From assembly GCA_023229065.1 (NCBI GenBank), contig JALNZZ010000061.1:1-12108 (forward strand): 12,108 nt of DNA, read 5' to 3'. A program made the translations under genes and the position numbers. This document shows positions 6,970 through 12,108 of this stretch, piece after piece (position 1 is the stretch's first letter; each line of letters starts with the position of its first letter). Under the pieces are notes generated by a model. The model ran no database searches. It saw only the letters and a list, made by a program, of their open reading frames with translations, and was not told where the DNA came from. Source of the stretch: Porticoccaceae bacterium. GTDB lineage: Bacteria > Pseudomonadota > Gammaproteobacteria > Pseudomonadales > Porticoccaceae.

Positions 6970-8065
6970 GTTCTCGTCGTTCCTCCATGCTATTGAATTC
7001 TTCTTCAAGGCGCGACGCGGCCACTTGGAAGTAATCTGGATTGACCTCTGCGGCGAAGGATCGCCGCCCGGTATGCAGGGCAGCAATCGAGGCCGAACAC
7101 AGACCACCGAAGGGTTCCCAGACAACGTCACCGAGGTCTGTGCACGCAATGATCTGGCGCTTCATCAGGGCCAGTGGCTTCTGGTTGGCATGGAGGTAGC
7201 CCACGCCTGTCCGTATGCGCTCGCGACCGTGAACAGCTTGCTCCTGCCAGACGTTTGTGATGCCGTGGGTGTGAGTCCACTTGGCACGCATCCTCCCCCA
7301 AGCCTCTTCGGTAACTGGGTTATGCCCATCGAGGGAGAAGTAAGGGCGTTCGGTCGGGCGTCCATGCTTGTTGCAGTATTCGGCCATGCGCACGATGGCT
7401 TCCGGTGGCGGGAAATACCACATATGACACTGGGTAAGATACTTGCGGGTCGCGGCATTCGCGACGCCACAAGCGTCATTTGACCTCGACATGGGCAGCC
7501 CGCTACGAAGCCACTCATGGCGTACCCAATCCTTGATGGATAGCATTTGCCCGTTGCTACCGGGTAGCTGGTTTCGCTTCGTGTAGCGAACAGCGACTTC
7601 GGTCACAACCGGGGTGCCTCGGATAGTCTTGCTGTTGCAGTTTCCGGCGACATGCGCAATGCCCTTGTCCCAGATGTTGCATTCCTCGTACTGCCATCCG
7701 TGCATTTCCAGGACTGGATGCACCAGCGCCCAGCCGACTTCCGTACACCAAAACCAAAGCGTAGTGTCCGTGTTGGCGTGTGCAGACCAAGCCGCGACAT
7801 GGGGCGCGTACCACTCGGCAAGGTTGGCCGGAGTCTTTGGCTCGCCGGGAAACTTTCCAAGCCCATATGGGCCATCCACGATGATGCAGGTAGGTGCAGC
7901 CCAACGCGGATAGCAGTTCAACGAGTCGTCGCGCTCGATGAGCGCGTTTCCGGCCTTGGCGACCTTTACGCGGCCACCAGTCACCTTGGTCGATCCATCC
8001 TGCCCGCGTGTGAAAACTTCCAATCTGTCCGCTGCGCTGGACTTGCGAATATTAACGGACGACAT
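6959..8065 (-). CDS. Beta-class DNA amino-methyltransferase (type II modification)
   Basis: 368 residues from ATG 8065, fixed by a consensus AGGAGG at 8072-8077 with 6-base spacing; an in-frame ATG at 8116 has no such site. Motif IV is DGPYGLG (64-70), a variant of the DPPY catalytic tetrad. The AdoMet-binding motif I, EPFGGL (317-322), comes after it, followed by a TGRRSFAAEVNPDYF strand-helix pair. The order IV before I, with NQKPLALM just ahead of motif I, marks the beta class, which methylates adenine N6 or cytosine N4. A target-recognition region probably lies between about 130 and 290. The enzyme would protect DNA from the overlapping downstream nuclease. The target sequence cannot be read from the protein. 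Confidence 0.88.
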   Translation of the reverse strand: MSSVNIRKSSAADRLEVFTRGQDGSTKVTGGRVKVAKAGNALIERDDSLNCYPRWAAPTCIIVDGPYGLGKFPGEPKTPANLAEWYAPHVAAWSAHANTDTTLWFWCTEVGWALVHPVLEMHGWQYEECNIWDKGIAHVAGNCNSKTIRGTPVVTEVAVRYTKRNQLPGSNGQMLSIKDWVRHEWLRSGLPMSRSNDACGVANAATRKYLTQCHMWYFPPPEAIVRMAEYCNKHGRPTERPYFSLDGHNPVTEEAWGRMRAKWTHTHGITNVWQEQAVHGRERIRTGVGYLHANQKPLALMKRQIIACTDLGDVVWEPFGGLCSASIAALHTGRRSFAAEVNPDYFQVAASRLEEEFNSMEERREHVA

Positions 8066-8123
8066 AACGGGCCTCCTGTTGTTCCGTGGGCCTGTTCGCA
8101 CATGTGACAATGCCATTAGCCAT
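8052..8123 (-). CDS. Possible 23-aa leader peptide overlapping the methyltransferase start
   Basis: An ATG at 8123 is preceded by AGAGGT (about 6-base spacing) and opens a 23-codon frame (begins MANGIVTCANRPTEQQEARY) ending in TAA at 8052-8054, inside the first codons of the methyltransferase in another frame. Ribosomes translating it would pass over the AGGAGG site of the methyltransferase. A regulatory leader is therefore possible, but a frame this short can arise by chance. Confidence 0.25.
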   Translation of the reverse strand: MANGIVTCANRPTEQQEARYVVR

Positions 8124-8214
8124 GATTCACCTCTGTAGTAGGTGGGTTGTGGTCAGGCGTCGCCGGGGCCGCAATCCCCGGCAGCGCCGCTTTCTTCTTC
8201 ACTGCGGCGGTCAT
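8116..8214 (-). CDS. Possible 32-aa peptide coupled to the recombinase gene
   Basis: The ATG at 8214 shares the sequence ATGA with the recombinase stop and has AAAGG 8 bases upstream. The frame encodes 32 residues with a lysine run (VKKKAALPGIAAPATP) and a Pro/Thr-rich tail, ending in TAA at 8116-8118. It would bridge the recombinase and methyltransferase genes in one transcript. No family can be assigned. It also contains the 7-bp stem-loop at 8162-8182. Confidence 0.35.
   Translation of the reverse strand: MTAAVKKKAALPGIAAPATPDHNPPTTEVNHG
8162..8182. promoter_or_regulatory. GC-rich stem-loop between recombinase and methyltransferase genes
   Basis: GCCGGGG (8162-8168) pairs exactly with CCCCGGC (8176-8182) around a 7-base loop. 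On the minus-strand transcript it stands between the recombinase and the methyltransferase. No U-run follows it, so it is not a standard terminator; a transcript-processing, pausing or stability element is possible. Confidence 0.4.
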
Positions 8215-8759
8215 CGCCACAGCCTTTCAAACCGCGCCGGATTCGCCGCCGTGTATTGCACGGTGTGCTGGATGTTCCGGTGCCCTAAGTAGTCCTGAAT
8301 CAGCCGCGTATCCGCCCCTTGGTTCGCCAGCTCGTAGCCGCAGGCGTGCCGCAGCATGTGCGGGTGTGCAGCCAGCGGCAGGCCCGCTTTCTCGCCATAG
8401 CGGCGGATCGCATCCCATGCCGTGCGCCGATTCAACGGGCCAAGTCGCTCAGAAACGAAGAAGGCATCGTTACCCGGCTTCATCCGCTTGCGCTCGGCCA
8501 GCCACGCCCGGATCGCCCGTAGCTCATCAGTGCGCAGCGGGTGGGTCGTGGACAACCCCATCTTGAGCCGGGAAACGTGGAGCACCCTGCTCTCGACATC
8601 GACTTGGGAGAGCTGCATCCCGCACGCCTCGGACACCCGCAGTCCGTGCCGGAACATCAACAACAAAAGGCAGCGGTCACGGGCCTCGTGACGGCTACCT
8701 TTGGTGGCTGCAATCAGCCGCTCAACTTCGAGCTGGGTCAGGTGTTTCCGTTCTGTCAT
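8211..8759 (-). CDS. FimB/FimE-type small tyrosine recombinase
   Basis: 182 residues from ATG 8759; a TTG at 8783 would add eight residues but lies within the inverted-repeat region. The protein is only a catalytic domain, without the N-terminal core-binding domain of phage integrases, like E. coli FimB and FimE (about 200 residues). All catalytic residues are present: Arg41 (GLRVSEACG), Lys66 (RLKMGLSTTHPL), His134 and Arg137 (HPHMLRH), His160 (YLGHRNI) and the nucleophile Tyr169. The stretches STTHPL and DTRLIQDYLGHRNIQHTVQYT resemble FimB especially closely. Family members invert small promoter segments or integrate elements. The gene leads a minus-strand unit with a restriction-modification pair, and its stop is coupled to a small ORF. 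Inverted repeats just upstream are possible targets. Confidence 0.9.
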   Translation of the reverse strand: MTERKHLTQLEVERLIAATKGSRHEARDRCLLLLMFRHGLRVSEACGMQLSQVDVESRVLHVSRLKMGLSTTHPLRTDELRAIRAWLAERKRMKPGNDAFFVSERLGPLNRRTAWDAIRRYGEKAGLPLAAHPHMLRHACGYELANQGADTRLIQDYLGHRNIQHTVQYTAANPARFERLWR

Positions 8760-8760
8760 C

Positions 8761-8858
8761 GTTTTGTCCAATGTTGGGGGCAAAACAAGCGGCGCAAACT
8801 CGCGCCGTACATGGAAAGCATATCACCGAATTGGACAAAATGATTCCTTTTGTCCTAT
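8761..8858. promoter_or_regulatory. Inverted-repeat cluster upstream of the recombinase (operator or recombination site)
   Basis: TTTTGTCCAAT (8762-8772) has its exact inverse ATTGGACAAAA at 8830-8840. The latter faces TTTTGTCCTAT (8848-8858) across a 7-base spacer, 10 of 11 bases matching. The site nearest the gene ends 3 bases from the ATG. Inside the segment are another inverted pair, GTTTTG (8761-8766) / CAAAAC (8781-8786), and a 6-bp hairpin CGGCGC/GCGCCG (8790-8807). Two ~11-bp arms around a 7-base spacer is the usual plan of a tyrosine-recombinase core site. No clear -35/-10 pair for the recombinase is visible, although a TATGCT at about 8816-8821 on the minus strand could be a -10. 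Confidence 0.6.
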
Positions 8859-8879
8859 CGAAAACCGGACACCATCCGC

Positions 8880-8916
8880 TAGATAGATAGATAGATAGAT
8901 AGATATCTATCAAGCT
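8880..8916. repeat. (TAGA)6 tract with GATA-type palindrome
   Basis: Six perfect TAGA units (8880-8903) run into a palindrome with core GATAGATATCTATC (8898-8911), followed by AAGCT. Bases 8896-8916 match 6001-6021 at 20 of 21 positions. Tetranucleotide tracts of this kind can change length by slippage. The block borders the 11-bp phased array on its left. Confidence 0.85.
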
Positions 8917-8918
8917 AT

Positions 8919-9061
8919 GTGGCGGCATTGTGGTAACAAGGTGGAAGGCAACACCAAGCCACCACCATAGCGCCACCATCCCGCCACGCTGTCACCACAC
9001 AGGCAGCACCATCTAACCACCAAGCGCACACCATCCCAACACACTCTCACCACCATATTTA
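8919..9061. repeat. 11-bp phased repeat array, 13 units
   Basis: Cut every 11 bases from 8919, this stretch gives three units beginning GTGG (8919, 8930, 8941) and then ten beginning CAC (8952, 8963, 8974, 8985, 8996, 9007, 9018, 9029, 9040, 9051). Seven of the ten begin CACCA, and five of those begin CACCAT. The rest of each unit is variable, so the conserved part is presented once per helical turn. The switch from GTGG to CAC at 8952 gives the array two orientations. A lone unit-like CACCATCCGCT sits out of phase at 8870-8880. The array fills the space between two GATA-type blocks and holds no convincing gene. Plasmid centromeres such as R1 parC also use 11-bp iterons; an origin or operator is the other main option. 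Confidence 0.75.
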
Positions 9062-9098
9062 GATAGCTAGCTATCTCAGAAGATATATAGCTATCTCA
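9061..9098. repeat. GATA-type palindrome and direct repeats, right of the array
   Basis: AGATAGCTAGCTATCT (9061-9076) is a perfect 16-bp palindrome. TAGCTATCTCA occurs at 9068-9078 and again at 9088-9098, exactly 20 bases apart. The bases used (TAGA, TATC, AGCT) echo the blocks at 5998 and 8880, but the arrangement differs. No T-run follows, so a rho-independent terminator for the relaxase gene is not supported. Bases 9099-9143 hold only a 15-base copy of sequence from 2503-2517. Confidence 0.7.
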
Positions 9099-9143
9099 AG
9101 GTATGGGCGTATATGGAGCAGAGTCCACGCTGAATCGCCCCCC

Positions 9144-11357
9144 TCACCAACCCGGCCCCTCTGGCTCGTCGGGGTGCATGTCAGGACGCGCCTGCTCTCG
9201 TTCAGCCGCGTCAAGCTGCCGCTGGAATGCCTCGGCCTCGGCTCGCGCTGCTGCGGTGGCCAGCTCGCGGGCCACGTCATCAACCGATCTGCCAGACCGC
9301 TCCGCAGCATCAAGACGCTCAGTCACCGTGCCCTTGGCAATCTCAAGCTGACCCATCAGCACCACAGCCGACACGCCCAGCTCGAACTGCCCGATCTGGA
9401 GCATGGCCCGCTCAAATTGAGGCCAACGCGGATCGCGCTCGCCAGTCGTTCGAGCAGGGGAGGGCACCCCACCCGAAGCCACTGACCGATACCGTGACCA
9501 GTCGGGCTTTGCCGTTGGCTCAGGGACGGGCCTGCGACGCTCGATCTCCACATTCAGCCGCTCTTGCAGCTCGGGGTTTGCAATCTGCACCCCCATCTCC
9601 GCAGCCAGCTCCAGCATCATCTGCTGATACTCAGGTGGCCCGCTGACCGTAACCCGTCCCCACTTCGCCTTCGCCAATTGCAGCGCCGCCCGTGCCGCAT
9701 CACGATCATTCGAGGCAGTCACGTCGATCCGCCGACCACAATCAACAAATGCAGGGCCTGCATCATCCGGTCGCCGGAATACAACCTGACGCCCACGCAC
9801 CTCGGCCACGAACGACCGGATGTCTCGCGGGGGTAGGGCAGGTGTGTCCGCATCGCCGACCAGCAGCGCCTGATCGCTATTTCGATGTCGCCAAAGTTCG
9901 GCCAGTCCTGGCTCATCCAGACGCCGATACCAGTCCTCGACGCCGGGAAAAGCCGGCAACCGTTTCCGCAGCCGGTGGCGCTCGCCGCTCTGCCGCTGGA
10001 TCAACTCATCCCGTTCGGCCAGCCACTCAGCGCGTGCAACAGCGCCCAAGGCATACCGATTCCTGCCCGCATGGCCAGCCAGCAGCGCATCGCGCCGCGC
10101 TTCGTACCGTGACCACGCGGCCTCTTGCTCCAACCGATGACGCTCGCGCAGTGCTGCCGTTTCCTGTTTGCGCTCGCGCTCGTATTGCCGCCGCTCGCGC
10201 ATGTAGTCGCTCATGCGAGGCGCATCCGGCTTGAGTGGCTCCAACTCCCGCTCTGCAATCACCATCCCTTCGGGAGCAGGTTCATACGCACCGAGACGCT
10301 TCTCCAACTTCGGCAAGGATGACTTTCGGCAGGCTTGGCTGGCCTTGACGGGCGTGTCCCCAACCCAGATCAACGCACCGCTCCCTTCGCGCTCGAAGCG
10401 GCACCCCACGGCGGCCAGCTCCGCGTGTAACTGCGCCCAACTTGATGCCGACCGTAAGATCGGCCCGGCAACCTCTTTGGCGGTACGCTCGGCACTCTGC
10501 ACGCCCGTGCGCGTTTCGATGTCAATGGCTCGCTGGCTGATCGCAACATTTTCACGCGCCCGAGAGGCAGGGAGGGCGCTACGCAATGCCACGCGCTCCG
10601 CCTTCTGCTGCGTTTTCTGCGCCATTTGCTCGGCAAGCTGGCGTGTTCTCAGCTCATCGAGCGCAGCCTTCCGCTGCGCCTTCGTAGCTTCGACAGCCTC
10701 CAACTCTCGCCGCTCACGCTCATGCCGCCGCCGTAGCTCCTTACGATCATCGGTTTGCCGCCGCCTGAGCGCCAAATCAGCCGACCAGCCCGCATCCGGC
10801 ACAGCCTCACCGTTCTCGGCTCGGTAGGCCAGCGTGCCGTCTGGAAGCACCGTGTATCGAGCATTCTTTTCGGACTTCCAGCCCTGCGCGTGCTCGATCA
10901 ATGCAATAGCCCGATGCTCCGCTTCCCTCGAGAATCCACCGTTGATCTTGATGCACTCCAGTCGCTCAGGGTGCATCCGGTTGACTGCTATGTGCAGGTG
11001 GTAGTTATCAGTGTCCTCGTGCAAACCATAGAAAATCTGACAACCGCTTAACCCGAGTTCCCTGAGCCAGATCGTTATCATCTCCTCGACCTGCTCAGGT
11101 GTCGGCTTCTCACCCTCCCGCAAGCTCAGAACAAAGTGCTCCACAGTGTTCTTGCTTCGCGTGGCATCTTCCGAAAGTGCGATCATCTCTCCAAGCTGCA
11201 TCGACCGTTCGGCAGTGATGAAACCGCGTGCGCCGTGATAGACGCATTTCTCCGTCGCATTCTCAGTTTGTGGATTGAGGATGTACTCGACCAGCTTGAT
11301 AATGCGGCGGTGCTTCGCAGCCTTCGCATCTGGGTTACGAATGTGCTTTGAGATCAT
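9144..11357 (-). CDS. traI: RP4 TraI-like MOBP relaxase with LPD7 domain
   Basis: 737 residues from ATG 11357, fixed by AAGAGG (11365-11370, 7-base spacing) and an N-terminus (MISKHIRNPD) that lines up with that of RP4 TraI; the longer frame adds 21 unlikely residues. The enzyme nicks oriT and stays bound to the 5' end. Tyr25 (KLVEYILNP) matches the RP4 catalytic Tyr22, and HEDTDNYHLH (113-122) is the metal-binding three-histidine motif. Residues ~297-361 resemble the central part of RP4 TraI, including TPVKAS and KLEKRLGAYEPAP. Arg/Glu-rich coiled coils lie at about 195-260 and 385-465. Residues ~515-600 look like LPD7, a domain of conjugative relaxases and primases (DCGRRIDV, AALQLAKAKWG). 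The start overlaps the accessory gene by 23 bases. Confidence 0.9.
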   Translation of the reverse strand: MISKHIRNPDAKAAKHRRIIKLVEYILNPQTENATEKCVYHGARGFITAERSMQLGEMIALSEDATRSKNTVEHFVLSLREGEKPTPEQVEEMITIWLRELGLSGCQIFYGLHEDTDNYHLHIAVNRMHPERLECIKINGGFSREAEHRAIALIEHAQGWKSEKNARYTVLPDGTLAYRAENGEAVPDAGWSADLALRRRQTDDRKELRRRHERERRELEAVEATKAQRKAALDELRTRQLAEQMAQKTQQKAERVALRSALPASRARENVAISQRAIDIETRTGVQSAERTAKEVAGPILRSASSWAQLHAELAAVGCRFEREGSGALIWVGDTPVKASQACRKSSLPKLEKRLGAYEPAPEGMVIAERELEPLKPDAPRMSDYMRERRQYERERKQETAALRERHRLEQEAAWSRYEARRDALLAGHAGRNRYALGAVARAEWLAERDELIQRQSGERHRLRKRLPAFPGVEDWYRRLDEPGLAELWRHRNSDQALLVGDADTPALPPRDIRSFVAEVRGRQVVFRRPDDAGPAFVDCGRRIDVTASNDRDAARAALQLAKAKWGRVTVSGPPEYQQMMLELAAEMGVQIANPELQERLNVEIERRRPVPEPTAKPDWSRYRSVASGGVPSPARTTGERDPRWPQFERAMLQIGQFELGVSAVVLMGQLEIAKGTVTERLDAAERSGRSVDDVARELATAAARAEAEAFQRQLDAAEREQARPDMHPDEPEGPGW

Positions 11358-12018
11358 GCCCCAGCCTCTTGAATAGAGCCGCCAGTACACTCCGCGTCGT
11401 GTAAATCTCTGGGTACTCAAGACTGCGCTGCTCTGCGAGGAAATGTTGCAACATCGCCATCAGCGACCGGATACGCCTTTGCATCACGCGATTGATGTTT
11501 GCAGACACCGGACGCCCGAATATCCGGCGTCGCACAAGTGCGCCGGGTGTAATACCCGCCATCTCCGCATCCATCGCAAGTCGTTCTTTCTCTGCGGGCA
11601 GAAGACGCAACGTCACAATAGCTGCCAGTGCCACGCCATCTGACTTTCCAACGAACTCGACAACATCAGCAGCGCGATCATGTCGGGCGCGGCTCGGCTT
11701 GATCTTTACGGCCAGCGTCCGAGCGAACTTTTGCAGATCAACAATGGCCTCAGCGAGAGGTGGAAAGTAGGGTGACTGGCTTGCAGCGGCAGCATCCCAC
11801 TCGGAGCGGACTACAGCACCAAGCCGAATCAACTCTGCAACCAGATCACGGTTCACGTCACTGACAACGGCAGCGCCGAAGTACAGATCACGGACAAGGG
11901 CGCTCATACTGACATCGCGTGCATCCGCTTCGGCACGCAGCGCATCGCGCTCATCTGGCTGCAACCGCAGCGCGAGCTTTTCTGTAAGCGGCTCATCGCC
12001 AATGCAAACGAACGGCAC
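11335..12018 (-). CDS. Relaxosome accessory protein with two TraJ/MobC-like modules
   Basis: 227 residues from GTG 12018, preferred because AAGGGGG lies 8 bases upstream; ATG 12099 would add 27 residues of composition unlike the rest and would run through repeat-rich DNA. Two similar modules occur at about 16-72 and 137-192. Each has R-L-x-P-x-E-x-x-x-L, then A, a short turn, A-L-V-R-x-x-x-F-G, then V-S-x-x-N-R. This is the pattern of ribbon-helix-helix-like TraJ/MobC proteins, which bind oriT and recruit the relaxase. RP4 TraJ (123 residues) has one such module. A linker of about 65 residues joins them, so one chain may behave like a fused dimer. It is placed directly before the relaxase gene with overlapping ends, as expected for a relaxosome pair. 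Confidence 0.75.
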   Translation of the reverse strand: MPFVCIGDEPLTEKLALRLQPDERDALRAEADARDVSMSALVRDLYFGAAVVSDVNRDLVAELIRLGAVVRSEWDAAAASQSPYFPPLAEAIVDLQKFARTLAVKIKPSRARHDRAADVVEFVGKSDGVALAAIVTLRLLPAEKERLAMDAEMAGITPGALVRRRIFGRPVSANINRVMQRRIRSLMAMLQHFLAEQRSLEYPEIYTTRSVLAALFKRLGHDLKAHS

Positions 12019-12108
12019 CCTTGCGACCCCCTTGAAAACTGCTTGATAGCAAGCTGCAAACGCCACCCCCGGCGCGAGGGGGCAGGACGAAAGAGCCATC
12101 TTGTGAGA
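12019..12108. other. Possible oriT flank (partial, at window edge)
   Basis: This stretch upstream of the accessory gene has two inverted repeats: GCTTG/CAAGC at 12041-12054 (4-base loop) and CCCCC/GGGGG at 12066-12082 (7-base loop). CATCTTGT at 12097-12104 on the plus strand differs by one base from the IncP/IncI-type nick region YATCCTGY and has the polarity that would send the transfer genes last. TCCTGCCC also occurs on the minus strand at 12079-12086. In RP4, oriT lies just upstream of traJ, the same relative place. The region runs out of the window, so this is tentative. Confidence 0.35.

Noticed and set aside
6899..8138. Plus-strand frames opposite the methyltransferase
   Set aside because: Their products lack motifs, and the minus strand carries the full beta-class motif set.
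8760..8783. TTG start at 8783 for the recombinase
   Set aside because: It would place coding sequence over the inverted-repeat arm and the extra residues (MPPTLDKT) have no counterpart in FimB-like proteins; ATG 8759 is preferred, although its ribosome site is weak.
8832..8862. Sigma-70 promoter TTGGAC ... TATCGA on the plus strand
   Set aside because: The spacer would be 19 bases, the -10 match is poor, and TTGGAC is part of the recombinase-region inverted repeat.
8919..9061. CRISPR array or gene-coding stretch
   Set aside because: Units are 11 bp without unique spacers, and no frame over the region has a plausible start or composition.
9227..10827. Several plus-strand frames of 100-200 codons opposite the relaxase
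   Set aside because: They are Arg/Ser/Pro-rich shadows of the minus-strand relaxase frame, which carries catalytic motifs.
11358..11420. Upstream ATG 11420 for the relaxase
   Set aside because: The 21 extra residues overlap the accessory gene further and do not match the RP4 TraI N-terminus, while ATG 11357 has a good AAGAGG site.
12078..12090. TCGTCCTGCCCCC on the minus strand as the nick site
   Set aside because: It resembles the RP4 nick region (TCCTGCC shared), but lies on the strand that would send traJ and traI first, opposite to RP4. Kept only as a secondary candidate.

Overview
The window is GC-rich, tightly packed DNA from a conjugative or mobilizable element (plasmid or integrative element) of a proteobacterium. 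A beta- or gammaproteobacterial host is the best guess, because the relaxase resembles TraI of IncP plasmid RP4. No replication gene, chromosomal housekeeping gene or RNA gene is visible, so host and replicon type stay open.

Layout. (1) About 1-6003, plus strand: a tightly packed, mostly overlapping run of twelve genes with ATGA or TGATG junctions. Most encode small membrane or exported proteins: a 38-aa membrane peptide, a zinc-ribbon membrane protein, a Gln-rich anchored protein, a secreted two-cysteine protein, a secreted M23 endopeptidase and a bitopic membrane protein. The last encodes a cytoplasmic protein with an AT-hook. This looks like an envelope or transfer accessory operon; only the M23 enzyme has a recognisable family. 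(2) About 6037-8759, minus strand: a FimB/FimE-type small tyrosine recombinase, two possible micro-ORFs, a beta-class DNA amino-methyltransferase and a PD-(D/E)XK nuclease, in that transcriptional order. This is a type II restriction-modification system behind a recombinase. (3) 8761-9143: a non-coding control region of about 380 bp. It holds inverted repeats next to the recombinase start, a (TAGA)6 tract with a palindrome, an 11-bp phased array of thirteen units (3 GTGG followed by 10 CAC-type), and a second GATA-type palindrome block. (4) 9144-12018, minus strand: an RP4 TraI-like MOBP relaxase preceded by an overlapping gene for a relaxosome accessory protein with two tandem TraJ/MobC-like DNA-binding modules. 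The last 90 bases may contain part of oriT.

How it may work together. The relaxase and accessory protein would process oriT for transfer, and the plus-strand genes probably serve envelope passage or stability. The recombinase and restriction-modification genes lie between two near-identical 21-bp copies (20/21) of a GATA-type palindromic repeat, so they may be a cassette inserted into the backbone. The most interesting unexplained structures are the 11-bp phased array with its GATA flanks, which is centromere- or iteron-like, and the repeats at the recombinase promoter, which could be a recombination site or switch controlling a restriction-modification operon.
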